Source of the DNA: Fibrisoma montanum
GTDB taxonomy: Bacteria; Bacteroidota; Bacteroidia; Cytophagales; Spirosomataceae
Length of the DNA: 64,000 nt
Assembly: GCF_003583365.1 (NCBI RefSeq)
Contig: NZ_QXED01000014.1
Location: forward strand, 62,001 to 126,000
Direction of reading: 5' to 3'
Below the pieces are notes generated by a model. That model saw only the letters and a program-made list of their open reading frames with translations, made no database searches and had not been told where the DNA came from. Made by a program: the position numbers and the translations under genes. Shown one piece after another: positions 51,788-59,662 of this stretch. Positions within the stretch are counted from its first letter, which is position 1, and each line of letters begins with the position of its first letter.

Positions 51788-52198
51788 TTACAGCCGGACC
51801 AGTGTTCTGACGGTCGTATGGGGTTGCTGCGATCCCAGTTCGAAAAAGTTGCCCAGGCGTAATTCCCCGTTGCGACGGCTGATCGGATAGGCCTTGTAGG
51901 CCGAATTCGATGAAAGCAAACTACGGACATACATCTGTCGGCCCGAAACGTAGTAGTCGTAAATGCCGCTGCCGAGCCTGGGTACGATGTATCCATCTGG
52001 ATTAGTAGTTTTCCCCCGGTTGACCTGTAACCAGCGGGTTGGCTCCCTGCCCAACGTACTAAGAAAACTGATTGTGTCCTTCCGGGCGGAGGCCTCAACC
52101 CAGGTGCCTGACAGTTCGTCCGGGTTTACCTCTTCCGAAGCCTTGCAGGCTACGAAACCTGTACCAAAAAGCAGAAAAAGATAAAGGCCGATTCGCAT
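51788..52198 (-). CDS. Hypothetical lipoprotein
   Basis: A 136-residue lipoprotein. The signal and lipobox are MRIGLYLFLLFGTGFVAC (Cys18). The mature part has a beta-rich composition (LSGTWVEASARKDTISFLST, IYDYYVSGRQMYVRSLL), like small lipocalin-type proteins that start with a GxW motif after a linker. That fold is a guess. It stands alone, with a long inverted repeat upstream. Confidence 0.6.
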   Translation of the reverse strand: MRIGLYLFLLFGTGFVACKASEEVNPDELSGTWVEASARKDTISFLSTLGREPTRWLQVNRGKTTNPDGYIVPRLGSGIYDYYVSGRQMYVRSLLSSNSAYKAYPISRRNGELRLGNFFELGSQQPHTTVRTLVRL

Positions 52199-52248
52199 AT
52201 TAATGTGTGGTTTCTATGAAGCTGTTCAGGGTTTCAGTGGGGAACATT

Positions 52249-52335
52249 TTTGTCATCCCGACGCAGGAGGGATCTTCGGTCGCCGGAGGTTTTTAGCTTC
52301 CCCCGAAGATCCCTCCTGCGTCGGGATGACAAAAT
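52249..52335. repeat. Long perfect inverted repeat (REP-like hairpin)
   Basis: Two 32-base arms (52249-52280 and 52304-52335) are exactly complementary around a 23-nt loop. The arms contain GTCATCCCGACGCAGGAGG and its complement. Such a long perfect arm is far beyond a terminator's need. The element lies in a 296-bp stretch between a lipoprotein start and the end of menB. It looks like a dispersed repeat of the REP/MITE kind; only one copy is in this window. Confidence 0.8.
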
Positions 52336-52494
52336 ATGCCTGATGTTTATCCCTTTTTCAAAATCCTAAACAGTTTCTATATGACCCCACCGTCGACCTG
52401 CCGGTTGGAATACAGGGAGATATAAAGGTAGACGACGTAGTGAACTCTTCAACAAGAAAGTAAAAAGGGCCAGCAAGATGCTGGCCCGGACCGT

Positions 52495-53319
52495 TTACGG
52501 AAACTTCGGAAACTTGCTGAAGTCCGGCTTGCGCTTTTCGAGGAACGCGTTCTTGCCTTCTTTCGCTTCGTCGGAGAGGTAGTACAGCAGCGTAGCGTCG
52601 CCGGCCAGTTGCTGAATACCGGCCTGCCCGTCGAGTTCGGCGTTGAAGGCGGCTTTCAGCATCCGCAGGGCGATTGGGCTTTTTTCGAGCATCTTGCGGC
52701 ACCACTCCAGGGTGGTTTCTTCCAGCTGATCGAGGGGCACCACTTTGTTAACCAGGCCCATGTCCAGGGCTTCCTGCGCGTTGTACTGATCGCAGAGGAA
52801 CCAGATTTCGCGGGCTTTTTTCTGCCCCACGATCCGCGCCAGGTACGACGCCCCAAACCCGCCGTCGAAACTGCCTACTTTCGGGCCGGTCTGTCCGAAA
52901 CGGGCGTTGTCGGCGGCAATCGTCAGGTCGCAGACAACGTGCAGGACGTGCCCACCACCGATGGCGTAGCCGGCTACCATGGCCACGACCGGTTTCGGAA
53001 TCCGCCGAATCTGCATCTGCAGGTCCAGTACGTTCAGACGCGGTACCTGATCTTCGCCGATGTAGCCACCGTGGCCCCGAACCGACTGATCGCCCCCCGA
53101 GCAGAAGGCTTCACCACCTTCGCCGGTCAGGATCACCACGCCAACCCGGTCGTCCTGCCGGGCGATTTCCATGGCTTCCGACATTTCTTTGACGGTCAAT
53201 GGCGTAAACGCATTCCGTTTGTGCGGGCGGTTGATGCTGATCTTGGCCACACCCTCGTAGTAGGAGAAAATGATCTCCTTGTACTCCTTAATTACTTCCC
53301 AGGGATAGTTGCTTGTCAT
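52495..53319 (-). CDS. menB: 1,4-dihydroxy-2-naphthoyl-CoA synthase
   Basis: Makes the naphthoquinone ring of menaquinone from o-succinylbenzoyl-CoA in the cytoplasm. The 274-residue crotonase-fold protein has the MenB signatures: [68 protein letters not shown] and [18 protein letters not shown]. The menE gene is 1.2 kb away on the other strand, supporting the call. Upstream is a 28-bp-stem hairpin. Complete. Confidence 0.95.
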   Translation of the reverse strand: MTSNYPWEVIKEYKEIIFSYYEGVAKISINRPHKRNAFTPLTVKEMSEAMEIARQDDRVGVVILTGEGGEAFCSGGDQSVRGHGGYIGEDQVPRLNVLDLQMQIRRIPKPVVAMVAGYAIGGGHVLHVVCDLTIAADNARFGQTGPKVGSFDGGFGASYLARIVGQKKAREIWFLCDQYNAQEALDMGLVNKVVPLDQLEETTLEWCRKMLEKSPIALRMLKAAFNAELDGQAGIQQLAGDATLLYYLSDEAKEGKNAFLEKRKPDFSKFPKFP

Positions 53320-53358
53320 ACTTAGTGACCGGGTCGCCGGTGCGATTAGTGAATGATC

Positions 53359-53423
53359 GAATGATTGAGTTGTTGAATGATTGAATGCAGGCTCAATTCA
53401 ATCATTCAACAACTCAATCATTC
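53359..53423. repeat. Perfect 28-bp inverted repeat between menB and DUF2452 gene
   Basis: Arms 53359-53386 and 53396-53423 match exactly around a 9-nt loop. Each arm itself holds two tandem-like AATGATTGA units split by GTTGTTG. The right arm overlaps the last codons of the DUF2452 gene. It may end that gene's transcription, but is likely a repeat element. Confidence 0.75.
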
Positions 53424-53876
53424 GGTATAATCAGTTTCGTGATACGCTACGTCCCACGTATGGTCGGCCATCATGCGGACCGTTGCGACGGTACGTTCGA
53501 AAGGAAATTTACGGCCCCACTCGTGCGGAGCGATCATCGACAGCACATCGGTGCCGTCTTTGCGGACGTAGAAGTAGTACGTGTGTCCGACAATGGGTTC
53601 AAAATTCATCTGCGCGTTGTAGATTCGCTCGGATACTTCGACCCGGTGGCGGATGGCTGTTGCCTGTTCGGCCAGCAACTGCATCTGTTTGTACAACTGC
53701 GCCAGCTGCAGGTCGGTTTGTTCCCGCATGGCAGACACGGCCCGGCCATGAATCTTGCCTTTATCCTCGGGCCGGATAATGGCGCCCCCGGCCGTGTGGG
53801 CGTATTCCATCAATCCCGGTGATTCGGCTACCTTCTCGGGTGCGATCGGATTGATCACTACTTTTGCTTCCTCCAT
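53418..53876 (-). CDS. DUF2452-domain protein
   Basis: A 152-residue cytoplasmic protein of the DUF2452 family: VVINPIAPEKVAESPGLMEY at the start, then ALRTQVDLQLAQL-like helices (TDLQLAQLYKQMQLLAEQAT) and a C-terminal stretch with FEPIVGHTYYFYVRKDGTD. The function is unknown. ATG 53876 is chosen; the frame opens 17 codons earlier. It is upstream of menB on the same strand. Confidence 0.8.
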   Translation of the reverse strand: MEEAKVVINPIAPEKVAESPGLMEYAHTAGGAIIRPEDKGKIHGRAVSAMREQTDLQLAQLYKQMQLLAEQATAIRHRVEVSERIYNAQMNFEPIVGHTYYFYVRKDGTDVLSMIAPHEWGRKFPFERTVATVRMMADHTWDVAYHETDYTE

Positions 53877-54015
53877 ACGAATGGGTAACGGATGCCCGGC
53901 CGCGTTTGTTCGGTATCGGGTTTTCACCGTACATTTACCTGTTGCTGGTGTGTGGTTTGTAGTTGAAGAGTGTCGGGTAACTACAAATCACAAACTACAA
54001 ACCGATTTTTGCCCA

Positions 54016-54023
54016 CAAAAGTA
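54016..54023 (-). promoter_or_regulatory. Bacteroidota -7 element for the DUF2452 gene
   Basis: TACTTTTG on the minus strand, matching TAnnTTTG, about 140 nt before the DUF2452 start. Confidence 0.35.
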
Positions 54024-54035
54024 CAACGAACCTGT

Positions 54036-54494
54036 ATGCAAAATACGCCTTCGGCCACAATTGACCGCCACACGTTTATCCGACTGGTAGGCAGCAGCGT
54101 TGGGGCCGTTTTACTGGCTCCCTGCGCCCTCGCCTGCAACTCGGGGGGCGACACTGAACCGGTGGCTCCCGAAGCCATCGATTTTACCTTCAACTGGAAT
54201 GAACCCAATACCGACTACGCGAACCTGAAACTGAAAGGGGGCTACGTCGTAGTACGCAATATCCTGGTTGCTCAAACCAAAGCCGGGGAGTTCCTGGCCG
54301 TATCGGCGAAGTGTACGCACCAGAACACCCAGCTTACGTACCGCAGCACCGAGGGGCAATTCTACTGCCCGCTGCATGCCTCGCGCTTTGACCAGACGGG
54401 TAAGGTTATCAACGGTCCTGCCACAACCCCGCTCGTTGTTTTCCGCGTTACGGTCGATGCCAATGCCGGAACCGTTCGGGTGACCAGCGCATAG
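54036..54494 (+). CDS. Rieske [2Fe-2S] protein with lipoprotein/Tat-like signal
   Basis: A 152-residue exported Rieske protein. The signal part is HTFIRLVGSSVGAVLLAPCA; a cysteine at the LALAC-type site could be lipidated. The cluster ligands are visible: Cys and His in CTHQN, then Cys and His in CPLHASRF, with 17-18 residues between. The likely role is electron transfer in the periplasm. It ends on the base before the menE start, so the two are co-transcribed. Its link to quinone metabolism is inference. Confidence 0.85.
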   Translation: MQNTPSATIDRHTFIRLVGSSVGAVLLAPCALACNSGGDTEPVAPEAIDFTFNWNEPNTDYANLKLKGGYVVVRNILVAQTKAGEFLAVSAKCTHQNTQLTYRSTEGQFYCPLHASRFDQTGKVINGPATTPLVVFRVTVDANAGTVRVTSA

Positions 54495-55556
54495 ATGATA
54501 CAGATCGACGGTCAACGGCCCGTTTCCGACTGGCCCCATCCCGCTACGTCCTACGAGGCCGACGCGCTGACGTTCTGCCGGGCGTGGCAGAGCGGGCAGA
54601 CCGAGTTTGTTCTGCACACGTCCGGCTCGACCGGTCAGCCCAAACCCATTACCCTGACGCGGGCGCAGATGCGGGCCAGTGCCCGGCTAACCGGCCAGAC
54701 ACTGGGTTTGCAGCCGGGCGATTCGGCCCTGGTGTGTCTGAACGTGCGGTACATTGCCGGGGTGATGATGCTGGTCAGAGGATTGGAACTTGGGTTGCGG
54801 ATGAGCATTATCGAACCCTCGGGCAATCCACTGGCGGACTTTCCCGCCGAAACCCGATTCGCCTTCACGGCGCTGGTGCCGCTGCAGCTACAGAGTATGC
54901 TGGAACACGCGACGGATAAACTGCCGGTCCTGAACGGCATGAAGGCCATTCTGGTTGGCGGGGCTGCCACGAGTCCGGCGCTGGAACGGGCCATCCAAGC
55001 GATTACGGCCCCGGTTTACGCTACCTATGGCATGACCGAAACGGTATCGCACATCGCCCTGCGCCGGCTGAATGGGCCGGGCGCAACGGAGGTTTTCACG
55101 GCGCTGGAGGGCGTTCGCCTTGGTACCGACGAGCGGGGTTGCCTGCACATTACGTCGGCCGCAACGAACGGTGAGCCGGTACAGACCAACGATGTCGTTG
55201 AGTTGCTGGATGCTACGCGCTTTCGTCTGCTGGGCCGGGCCGACTCCATCATCAACAGTGGCGGGGTGAAAGTACAGCCGGAAGCGGTCGAACGAATCGT
55301 TCAGGATGTGCTGGCCGCGTCGGGACCGGTGCCGAGGCTGTTCGTGGCCGGTCTGCCCGACGAGCGGCTGGGGCAGCGGGTGGTGGTTTTTGTTGAGCAG
55401 CAGCGCCTTGATGCCGAGCTGTGGGCCGCTGCTCAGGCCCGCGTTCGTGAGCGGCTGGGGCCGTATCATGTTCCCAAAGACGCCATCACAGTCGGTCAGT
55501 TTGCCGAAACCCCCACCGGAAAAGTCGATAAACACCGAATTGTGAACAGTTACTGA
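54495..55556 (+). CDS. menE: o-Succinylbenzoate--CoA ligase, short form
   Basis: Activates o-succinylbenzoate to its CoA thioester for MenB, by an acyl-adenylate. The 353-residue length is short for AMP-binding enzymes but usual for Bacteroidota MenE. AMP-binding signature: TSGSTGQPKPITLT at about 36-49; then YGMTETVSHIALR and GRADSIINSGGVKVQPEAVE, with the final catalytic Lys in PTGKVDKHRI. ATG follows directly after the Rieske stop without a gap. menB lies nearby on the other strand. Together they place this region in menaquinone synthesis. Confidence 0.9.
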   Translation: MIQIDGQRPVSDWPHPATSYEADALTFCRAWQSGQTEFVLHTSGSTGQPKPITLTRAQMRASARLTGQTLGLQPGDSALVCLNVRYIAGVMMLVRGLELGLRMSIIEPSGNPLADFPAETRFAFTALVPLQLQSMLEHATDKLPVLNGMKAILVGGAATSPALERAIQAITAPVYATYGMTETVSHIALRRLNGPGATEVFTALEGVRLGTDERGCLHITSAATNGEPVQTNDVVELLDATRFRLLGRADSIINSGGVKVQPEAVERIVQDVLAASGPVPRLFVAGLPDERLGQRVVVFVEQQRLDAELWAAAQARVRERLGPYHVPKDAITVGQFAETPTGKVDKHRIVNSY

Positions 55557-55599
55557 TGTTTTTTTGTCATGCAACAAACCATTGCCCGTTTCCGAGTCG

Positions 55600-56334
55600 A
55601 TGCCGTTTAAGAACCTGACCATCCGCTACCAGACCGCCCGGTCCTTGCCCGCGCCCTACGCCCATTTCTACACCCTGTCGGCACGTACCGCCTTCAACGA
55701 TTATTTGCAGGTTGAGTTTTCCATTACGTACCTCGACCGCGAGAGCGTGGACGAAGATGAACTGATTGCCGAAGGCTACACGCCCAACGACGACTTCAGC
55801 TGGTCGGGACGGCTGGGGGCTACCTGGCAGCAGGCCGTTGCGAACCTGGCCGATCGCACCGCGCTTGATCCGCTCGTAGAAGACCAGCTGAACGAGGATG
55901 AAGATTTCTTCGAGATGAAGCTGGAAACCGACGCTGGCGTCGAATCGGGCACCCCCCGCCAACGCGACGACTGGACGTATCTGGCGCAGGAACTGATCCA
56001 GGCGGCCTACGAAGCCGGCGGGCGCGAACAGGCGTTTGAGCTGACGTTTCTCGATGTCAGTCGTGAGAGTGATCTGGAGCTGTTCATGCGGGCGTCGTTT
56101 GTGGAGCGTAACGTAAAGATTGACCTGGCGCAGGACCGGCGCAAGACGTCGAAAACCCTGCCGTGGAGTGAGCTGCAGCGGATTATGGGAACGGTGTACA
56201 AAGCCGATTACGAAGCGCAGGAACCCCTGATCCAGCGGCCGAAACGGAGTGGCCAATGGCTGAATCTGGGCGGAGTAGAGTGGTACGACGTGAGCCACGA
56301 AGCGTCGATCGTATCCCTGTTCAGGAAACTGTAG
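55600..56334 (+). CDS. Conserved hypothetical protein in the menaquinone region
   Basis: A 244-residue acidic protein with no signal or membrane segment (ATG 55600; the frame opens 12 codons earlier). The sequence begins FKNLTIRYQTARSLPAPYAH and later holds an acidic stretch (DPLVEDQLNEDEDFFEMKLE) and repeated beta-like units. I know no family for it. It follows menE by 43 bp in the same direction, and its 3' end overlaps the methyltransferase gene by 14 bp. Confidence 0.75.
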   Translation: MPFKNLTIRYQTARSLPAPYAHFYTLSARTAFNDYLQVEFSITYLDRESVDEDELIAEGYTPNDDFSWSGRLGATWQQAVANLADRTALDPLVEDQLNEDEDFFEMKLETDAGVESGTPRQRDDWTYLAQELIQAAYEAGGREQAFELTFLDVSRESDLELFMRASFVERNVKIDLAQDRRKTSKTLPWSELQRIMGTVYKADYEAQEPLIQRPKRSGQWLNLGGVEWYDVSHEASIVSLFRKL

Positions 56335-56980
56335 CCGCCTGCCAGACCTGCGAAACCACCATCCCCCCGACCGCCGATTGTGACCGGGTCAGGGTAACCC
56401 CTTGTTCGCTGAGGAGCTTCGGCCAGTCGGCGAGCTGTTGGGTTTCGATGCCGGCCGTCAGCCTGAAAAAAGCGATCATCAGCCCGATCAGGGTTTGGTG
56501 CTGCCATTTTTCCATCCGGACGAAATCCGTCACCAACCACAGCCCACCCGGGGCGAGCGTCCGACGCAGGCGCGGCAGAATCGTATTCGCAAGGGTCTGC
56601 CCGGTGAATAAATCCAGCACAAACGGAGTCATGATAACGTCGAACCGCTCGTCGGGCTGCAGCGCGGTTTCATCCCCCAGCCGAAACTCAACCGAGCCGA
56701 GAAGGGGTCGGCGCAGCATCCGGCCGCTTGCCCGCGCCAGCATCCGGGCCGAGGCCTCAAGATAAAGCACCCGGCGGGGGTGGCACTGTAGTAAAACCTG
56801 CTCCAATACCATTCCCGTGCCGCCCCCGACGATCAGAATAGACGCATTGCCGGGAATTGCCGACAGAAAAGTCGTTTGCGCCTGCAAGAGCGACCGCCCG
56901 AATACGATGAAGCTCAACGCATCGTAAACAGGAGCTACCCGATCGAAATTGCCGCCAAAGCCTGTTACCTGTGTGGGCAT
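56321..56980 (-). CDS. UbiE-like SAM-dependent methyltransferase
   Basis: A 219-residue methyltransferase. It starts like UbiE/MenG proteins (NFDRVAPVYDALSFIVFGRS), with a SAM loop ILIVGGGTGMVLEQ at about 48-61, and PRRVLYLEASARML as motif II. It might methylate a quinone, but it lacks the length and other features of true MenG, and a neighbour of menE could be misleading. The 3' ends of this gene and the hypothetical protein overlap by 14 bp. Confidence 0.8.
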   Translation of the reverse strand: MPTQVTGFGGNFDRVAPVYDALSFIVFGRSLLQAQTTFLSAIPGNASILIVGGGTGMVLEQVLLQCHPRRVLYLEASARMLARASGRMLRRPLLGSVEFRLGDETALQPDERFDVIMTPFVLDLFTGQTLANTILPRLRRTLAPGGLWLVTDFVRMEKWQHQTLIGLMIAFFRLTAGIETQQLADWPKLLSEQGVTLTRSQSAVGGMVVSQVWQAATVS

Positions 56981-57196
56981 ACCAACGAAACGTCTACGTG
57001 AATACTGTGTTGAGCAAAGATTTGTGAAAAGTCACGGGAATTTGGGGGCGAGCAACAAAAAAACGGATAAGTCGCTCATCAGGCCATGCCCTCCGTTCGT
57101 ACAAGAGTAGTAGGTTTTACCGTCCGGAATCAATTCATTGCAGCTCTGTACGTTGACCGGTACTCTGTTCCAGATTATTCCTGACCCTGATCCCTT

Positions 57197-58459
57197 ATGG
57201 AAACCCAGTTGAGTTTTTCGCCGTCGACCGTCGGGAAGGTAACCCGCATACAGGTCGTTGATGCGCTGCGTGGTTTTGCCCTGCTTGGCATCCTGCTCGT
57301 TCACGTATCGGTCTGGTTCGACGGCGGTCCGCTGCCCGGTTCGGTGTACCAGATCAACGCGCAGGGTGTCGTGAACAACATCGTGCAGACGATCGTGGGC
57401 ATCTTCTTCAGCGGTAAATTTTACACCTTTTTCTCGTTTCTGTTCGGGCTGAGCTTTGCCCTGATGATGACCCGCTCGTCCGAGTCCGACGGTACGTTTC
57501 TGCGCCGGTTTGCGTGGCGGCTGGTCGTTCTGGGGGCCATTGGTTTTGGGCATCATCTGCACTGGCGGGGCGATATTCTGAGCATCTACGCCATGCTGGG
57601 CTTTCCCCTGCTGCTGTTTCGCAACGTACCGCAACGGTGGGTGCTGACCGTAGCGGTACTGCTCATTCTGAACGTGCCCGCTCAGATTCGTACCATCTAC
57701 AACGAAAACGTAGCGGCCCCGGCTACCAAAGCACAGACGGACCAACGCCAGAAAGAATTTGACAAAACGGTAGAGGCCAACTACAGGGTCATCAAGCAGG
57801 GGAGTTACCCCGAGGTGGTCGGCGTAAATCTCAGGGAGTTTGAAACCAAGATGAACTTTCAGTTTGATAGCGGACGAATTTACATTACCCTCGGCTTCTT
57901 TCTGCTAGGTCTCTACGCCGGACGTCGGCGGCTATTCCAGCACTTGTCCGACAACCGGACCTTCTTCCGAAACGTGACCCGATCCACGGGTTTTGGGGTC
58001 TTGGGCATCATTGTCCTGTTTGTAATCGCTATCTCAATCTACGGCAATAACAGCCAGCCCCCCAAGCTGGTCGGCTATCTCTTTAACTTCCTGTTTGGTC
58101 TCGGCGAAGGCAGCCTGACTGTTTTTTACATCGCCGGCCTGACGCTGCTGTTTCAGAAAGTAGCGTGGCAACGGGTTGTATCGCCGTTGGCGTTGATCGG
58201 CAAAATGGCCCTGACCAACTACGTCCTGCAATCCGTCATTGGTACGTTGATCTTCTACGGGTACGGATTCGGGCTCATCGGCGAAATTCCCTCGGCCGTA
58301 GCCATTACGTTAACCATACCCATCTTTCTGGCGCAGGTGCTGTTCAGTCGGTGGTGGTTGTCGCGGTTCCAGTACGGCCCGCTGGAGTGGGCCTGGCGGT
58401 CGTTGACGTATCTGAAAGCGCAGCCGATGCAGGTTCGGCAACTTCAGGAAACAAGTTAA
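57197..58459 (+). CDS. DUF418-domain membrane protein
   Basis: A 420-residue integral membrane protein with about nine or ten hydrophobic segments. The family start VVDALRGFALLGILLVH is present, as is the FYTFFSFLFGLSFALMM segment and, towards the end, the DUF418 hallmark GKMALTNYVLQSVIGTLIFYG. Relatives are proposed to be acyltransferase-like or transport-related membrane proteins. It stands alone. Confidence 0.88.
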   Translation: METQLSFSPSTVGKVTRIQVVDALRGFALLGILLVHVSVWFDGGPLPGSVYQINAQGVVNNIVQTIVGIFFSGKFYTFFSFLFGLSFALMMTRSSESDGTFLRRFAWRLVVLGAIGFGHHLHWRGDILSIYAMLGFPLLLFRNVPQRWVLTVAVLLILNVPAQIRTIYNENVAAPATKAQTDQRQKEFDKTVEANYRVIKQGSYPEVVGVNLREFETKMNFQFDSGRIYITLGFFLLGLYAGRRRLFQHLSDNRTFFRNVTRSTGFGVLGIIVLFVIAISIYGNNSQPPKLVGYLFNFLFGLGEGSLTVFYIAGLTLLFQKVAWQRVVSPLALIGKMALTNYVLQSVIGTLIFYGYGFGLIGEIPSAVAITLTIPIFLAQVLFSRWWLSRFQYGPLEWAWRSLTYLKAQPMQVRQLQETS

Positions 58460-58524
58460 CGCGTCCTGTTAGCTGAATTTTCTGGCTATAGGTCGGTCCG
58501 AGTGCCAGCGAGCATCCATGAGCG

Positions 58525-58573
58525 AACATCGACCAGGCACCCGATACGCATGGCAGAGTGCCTGGTCGATGTT
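58525..58573. terminator. Hairpin between convergent DUF418 and LolA-like genes
   Basis: A perfect 16-bp stem (58525-58540 with 58558-58573, arm AACATCGACCAGGCAC) and a 17-nt loop sits between the two convergent stops. It is likely a two-way terminator, though there is no strong T-tract. Confidence 0.6.
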
Positions 58574-58585
58574 GGTCGGCAAAAT

Positions 58586-59287
58586 TCACTGTACGCTAAA
58601 CTCTGAATCAGAGACACCCTTGTTTACGTTCAGGTTGTCAACTTTTATCACCACCTGGTTCTGGGATACCCGCGAAGTGATGGTGAACGTATAGTTTACC
58701 CCCTTGATTTCCTTGTAGTCATTGAACTGAAGAGTCTCGGTTGTCCCATTTGGGTTCAGTCGTGTTTGCTGCACCTTAAGGCCAGTTTCGGCATCGAAAT
58801 TATTGCTACAGGTATAGGAGCCGTCGGCTGTCGTGTGGGCTAATTTGTAGGTACTCCTGCCGTTGATTTGTTCCGGGCCAATGACTGTCGTCTTGATGCC
58901 GTGTTCTGCAAAGTGCAGTTCCGGACAAATCCGGTTCTGAATCAGCATACCCTGAGCCTTCGAGCCTTCAATAGGGTGAGTGCCCTGGGCATCCGTCATA
59001 ACCACGGTAGAGCCGTCACTAATTGTTTTGTAGAAGACATTGCCGTTCGCATTTACCGTTGTCAGAAACTTGCCGGGTTCCTCCTGTCTAATAAGCAGCT
59101 GCATGGCGTTGCCGTTCAGCTGGATCGAGACACCCATTGAGATTTCTTTCACGTTTGCCAGGGCTTTTCGGCCGCCAATCGCTGTGAAGTACTTGTTCAG
59201 AATGTCGTCGGCAGTAGGGGCGGTTTGTGCAGCGGCAAACCGCCAAAAGGCGGGTACAATCAGCAGGGTAATTACAAGTTTTCTCAT
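58586..59287 (-). CDS. LolA-like outer-membrane lipoprotein-sorting-type protein
   Basis: A 233-residue exported protein with a signal peptide (MRKLVITLLIVPAFWRFAAA) and a mature domain of the LolA/LppX type (TADDILNKYFTAIGGRKALANVKEISM at the start, GLKVQQTRLNPNGTTE later). Relatives carry lipoproteins or lipids across the periplasm. The function of this clade is not known. ATG 59287 is chosen; the frame opens 11 codons earlier. Confidence 0.72.
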   Translation of the reverse strand: MRKLVITLLIVPAFWRFAAAQTAPTADDILNKYFTAIGGRKALANVKEISMGVSIQLNGNAMQLLIRQEEPGKFLTTVNANGNVFYKTISDGSTVVMTDAQGTHPIEGSKAQGMLIQNRICPELHFAEHGIKTTVIGPEQINGRSTYKLAHTTADGSYTCSNNFDAETGLKVQQTRLNPNGTTETLQFNDYKEIKGVNYTFTITSRVSQNQVVIKVDNLNVNKGVSDSEFSVQ

Positions 59288-59662
59288 AATTGGTTTGGAT
59301 ATGAATTGGTTTGAGGGCAAAATTACAGGCTCGCGTGAGGGGTAGCCAGAACCGGTTTTGCATCGGTAGGAACCGGTTTACCAAAGGCATCAGGTAAGGC
59401 TTGTCCGGCTTAAAAATCAGGGTCAAGAACGACTTACCTCTCCTGTTCAAGCATAGTTTGATCGGAGGCTCTTTGTCCTTTTCGGCAACCAACTGTAAAA
59501 AGTGACACAATGCTCAATACAAAGCGGCTACGGACAATCACAAGGTCATTTTGACGCAAAAAGCCGTGGTTTGTACGTAAATCCGGTCAAAATGGCCGAA
59601 AAACAGCACCGGCCCGTGATTTGTTACTGAATAGGTGTAAGCAACTGAATAGAGCCTAAGCC
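59288..59662. other. Upstream region of clpB with an inverted repeat
   Basis: These 375 bp hold no gene. They contain an imperfect inverted repeat at 59544-59555 and 59586-59597 (GGTCATTTTGAC and GTCAAAATGGCC, one mismatch), about 65-120 bp before clpB, which might be a heat-shock control site. No canonical CIRCE or sigma-32 site was seen. Confidence 0.5.
59544..59597. promoter_or_regulatory. Inverted repeat upstream of clpB
   Basis: GGTCATTTTGAC and GTCAAAATGGCC, inverted with one mismatch, 30 bp apart. Position 66-119 bp before the clpB ATG is suited to regulation; the cognate protein is unknown. Confidence 0.35.
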
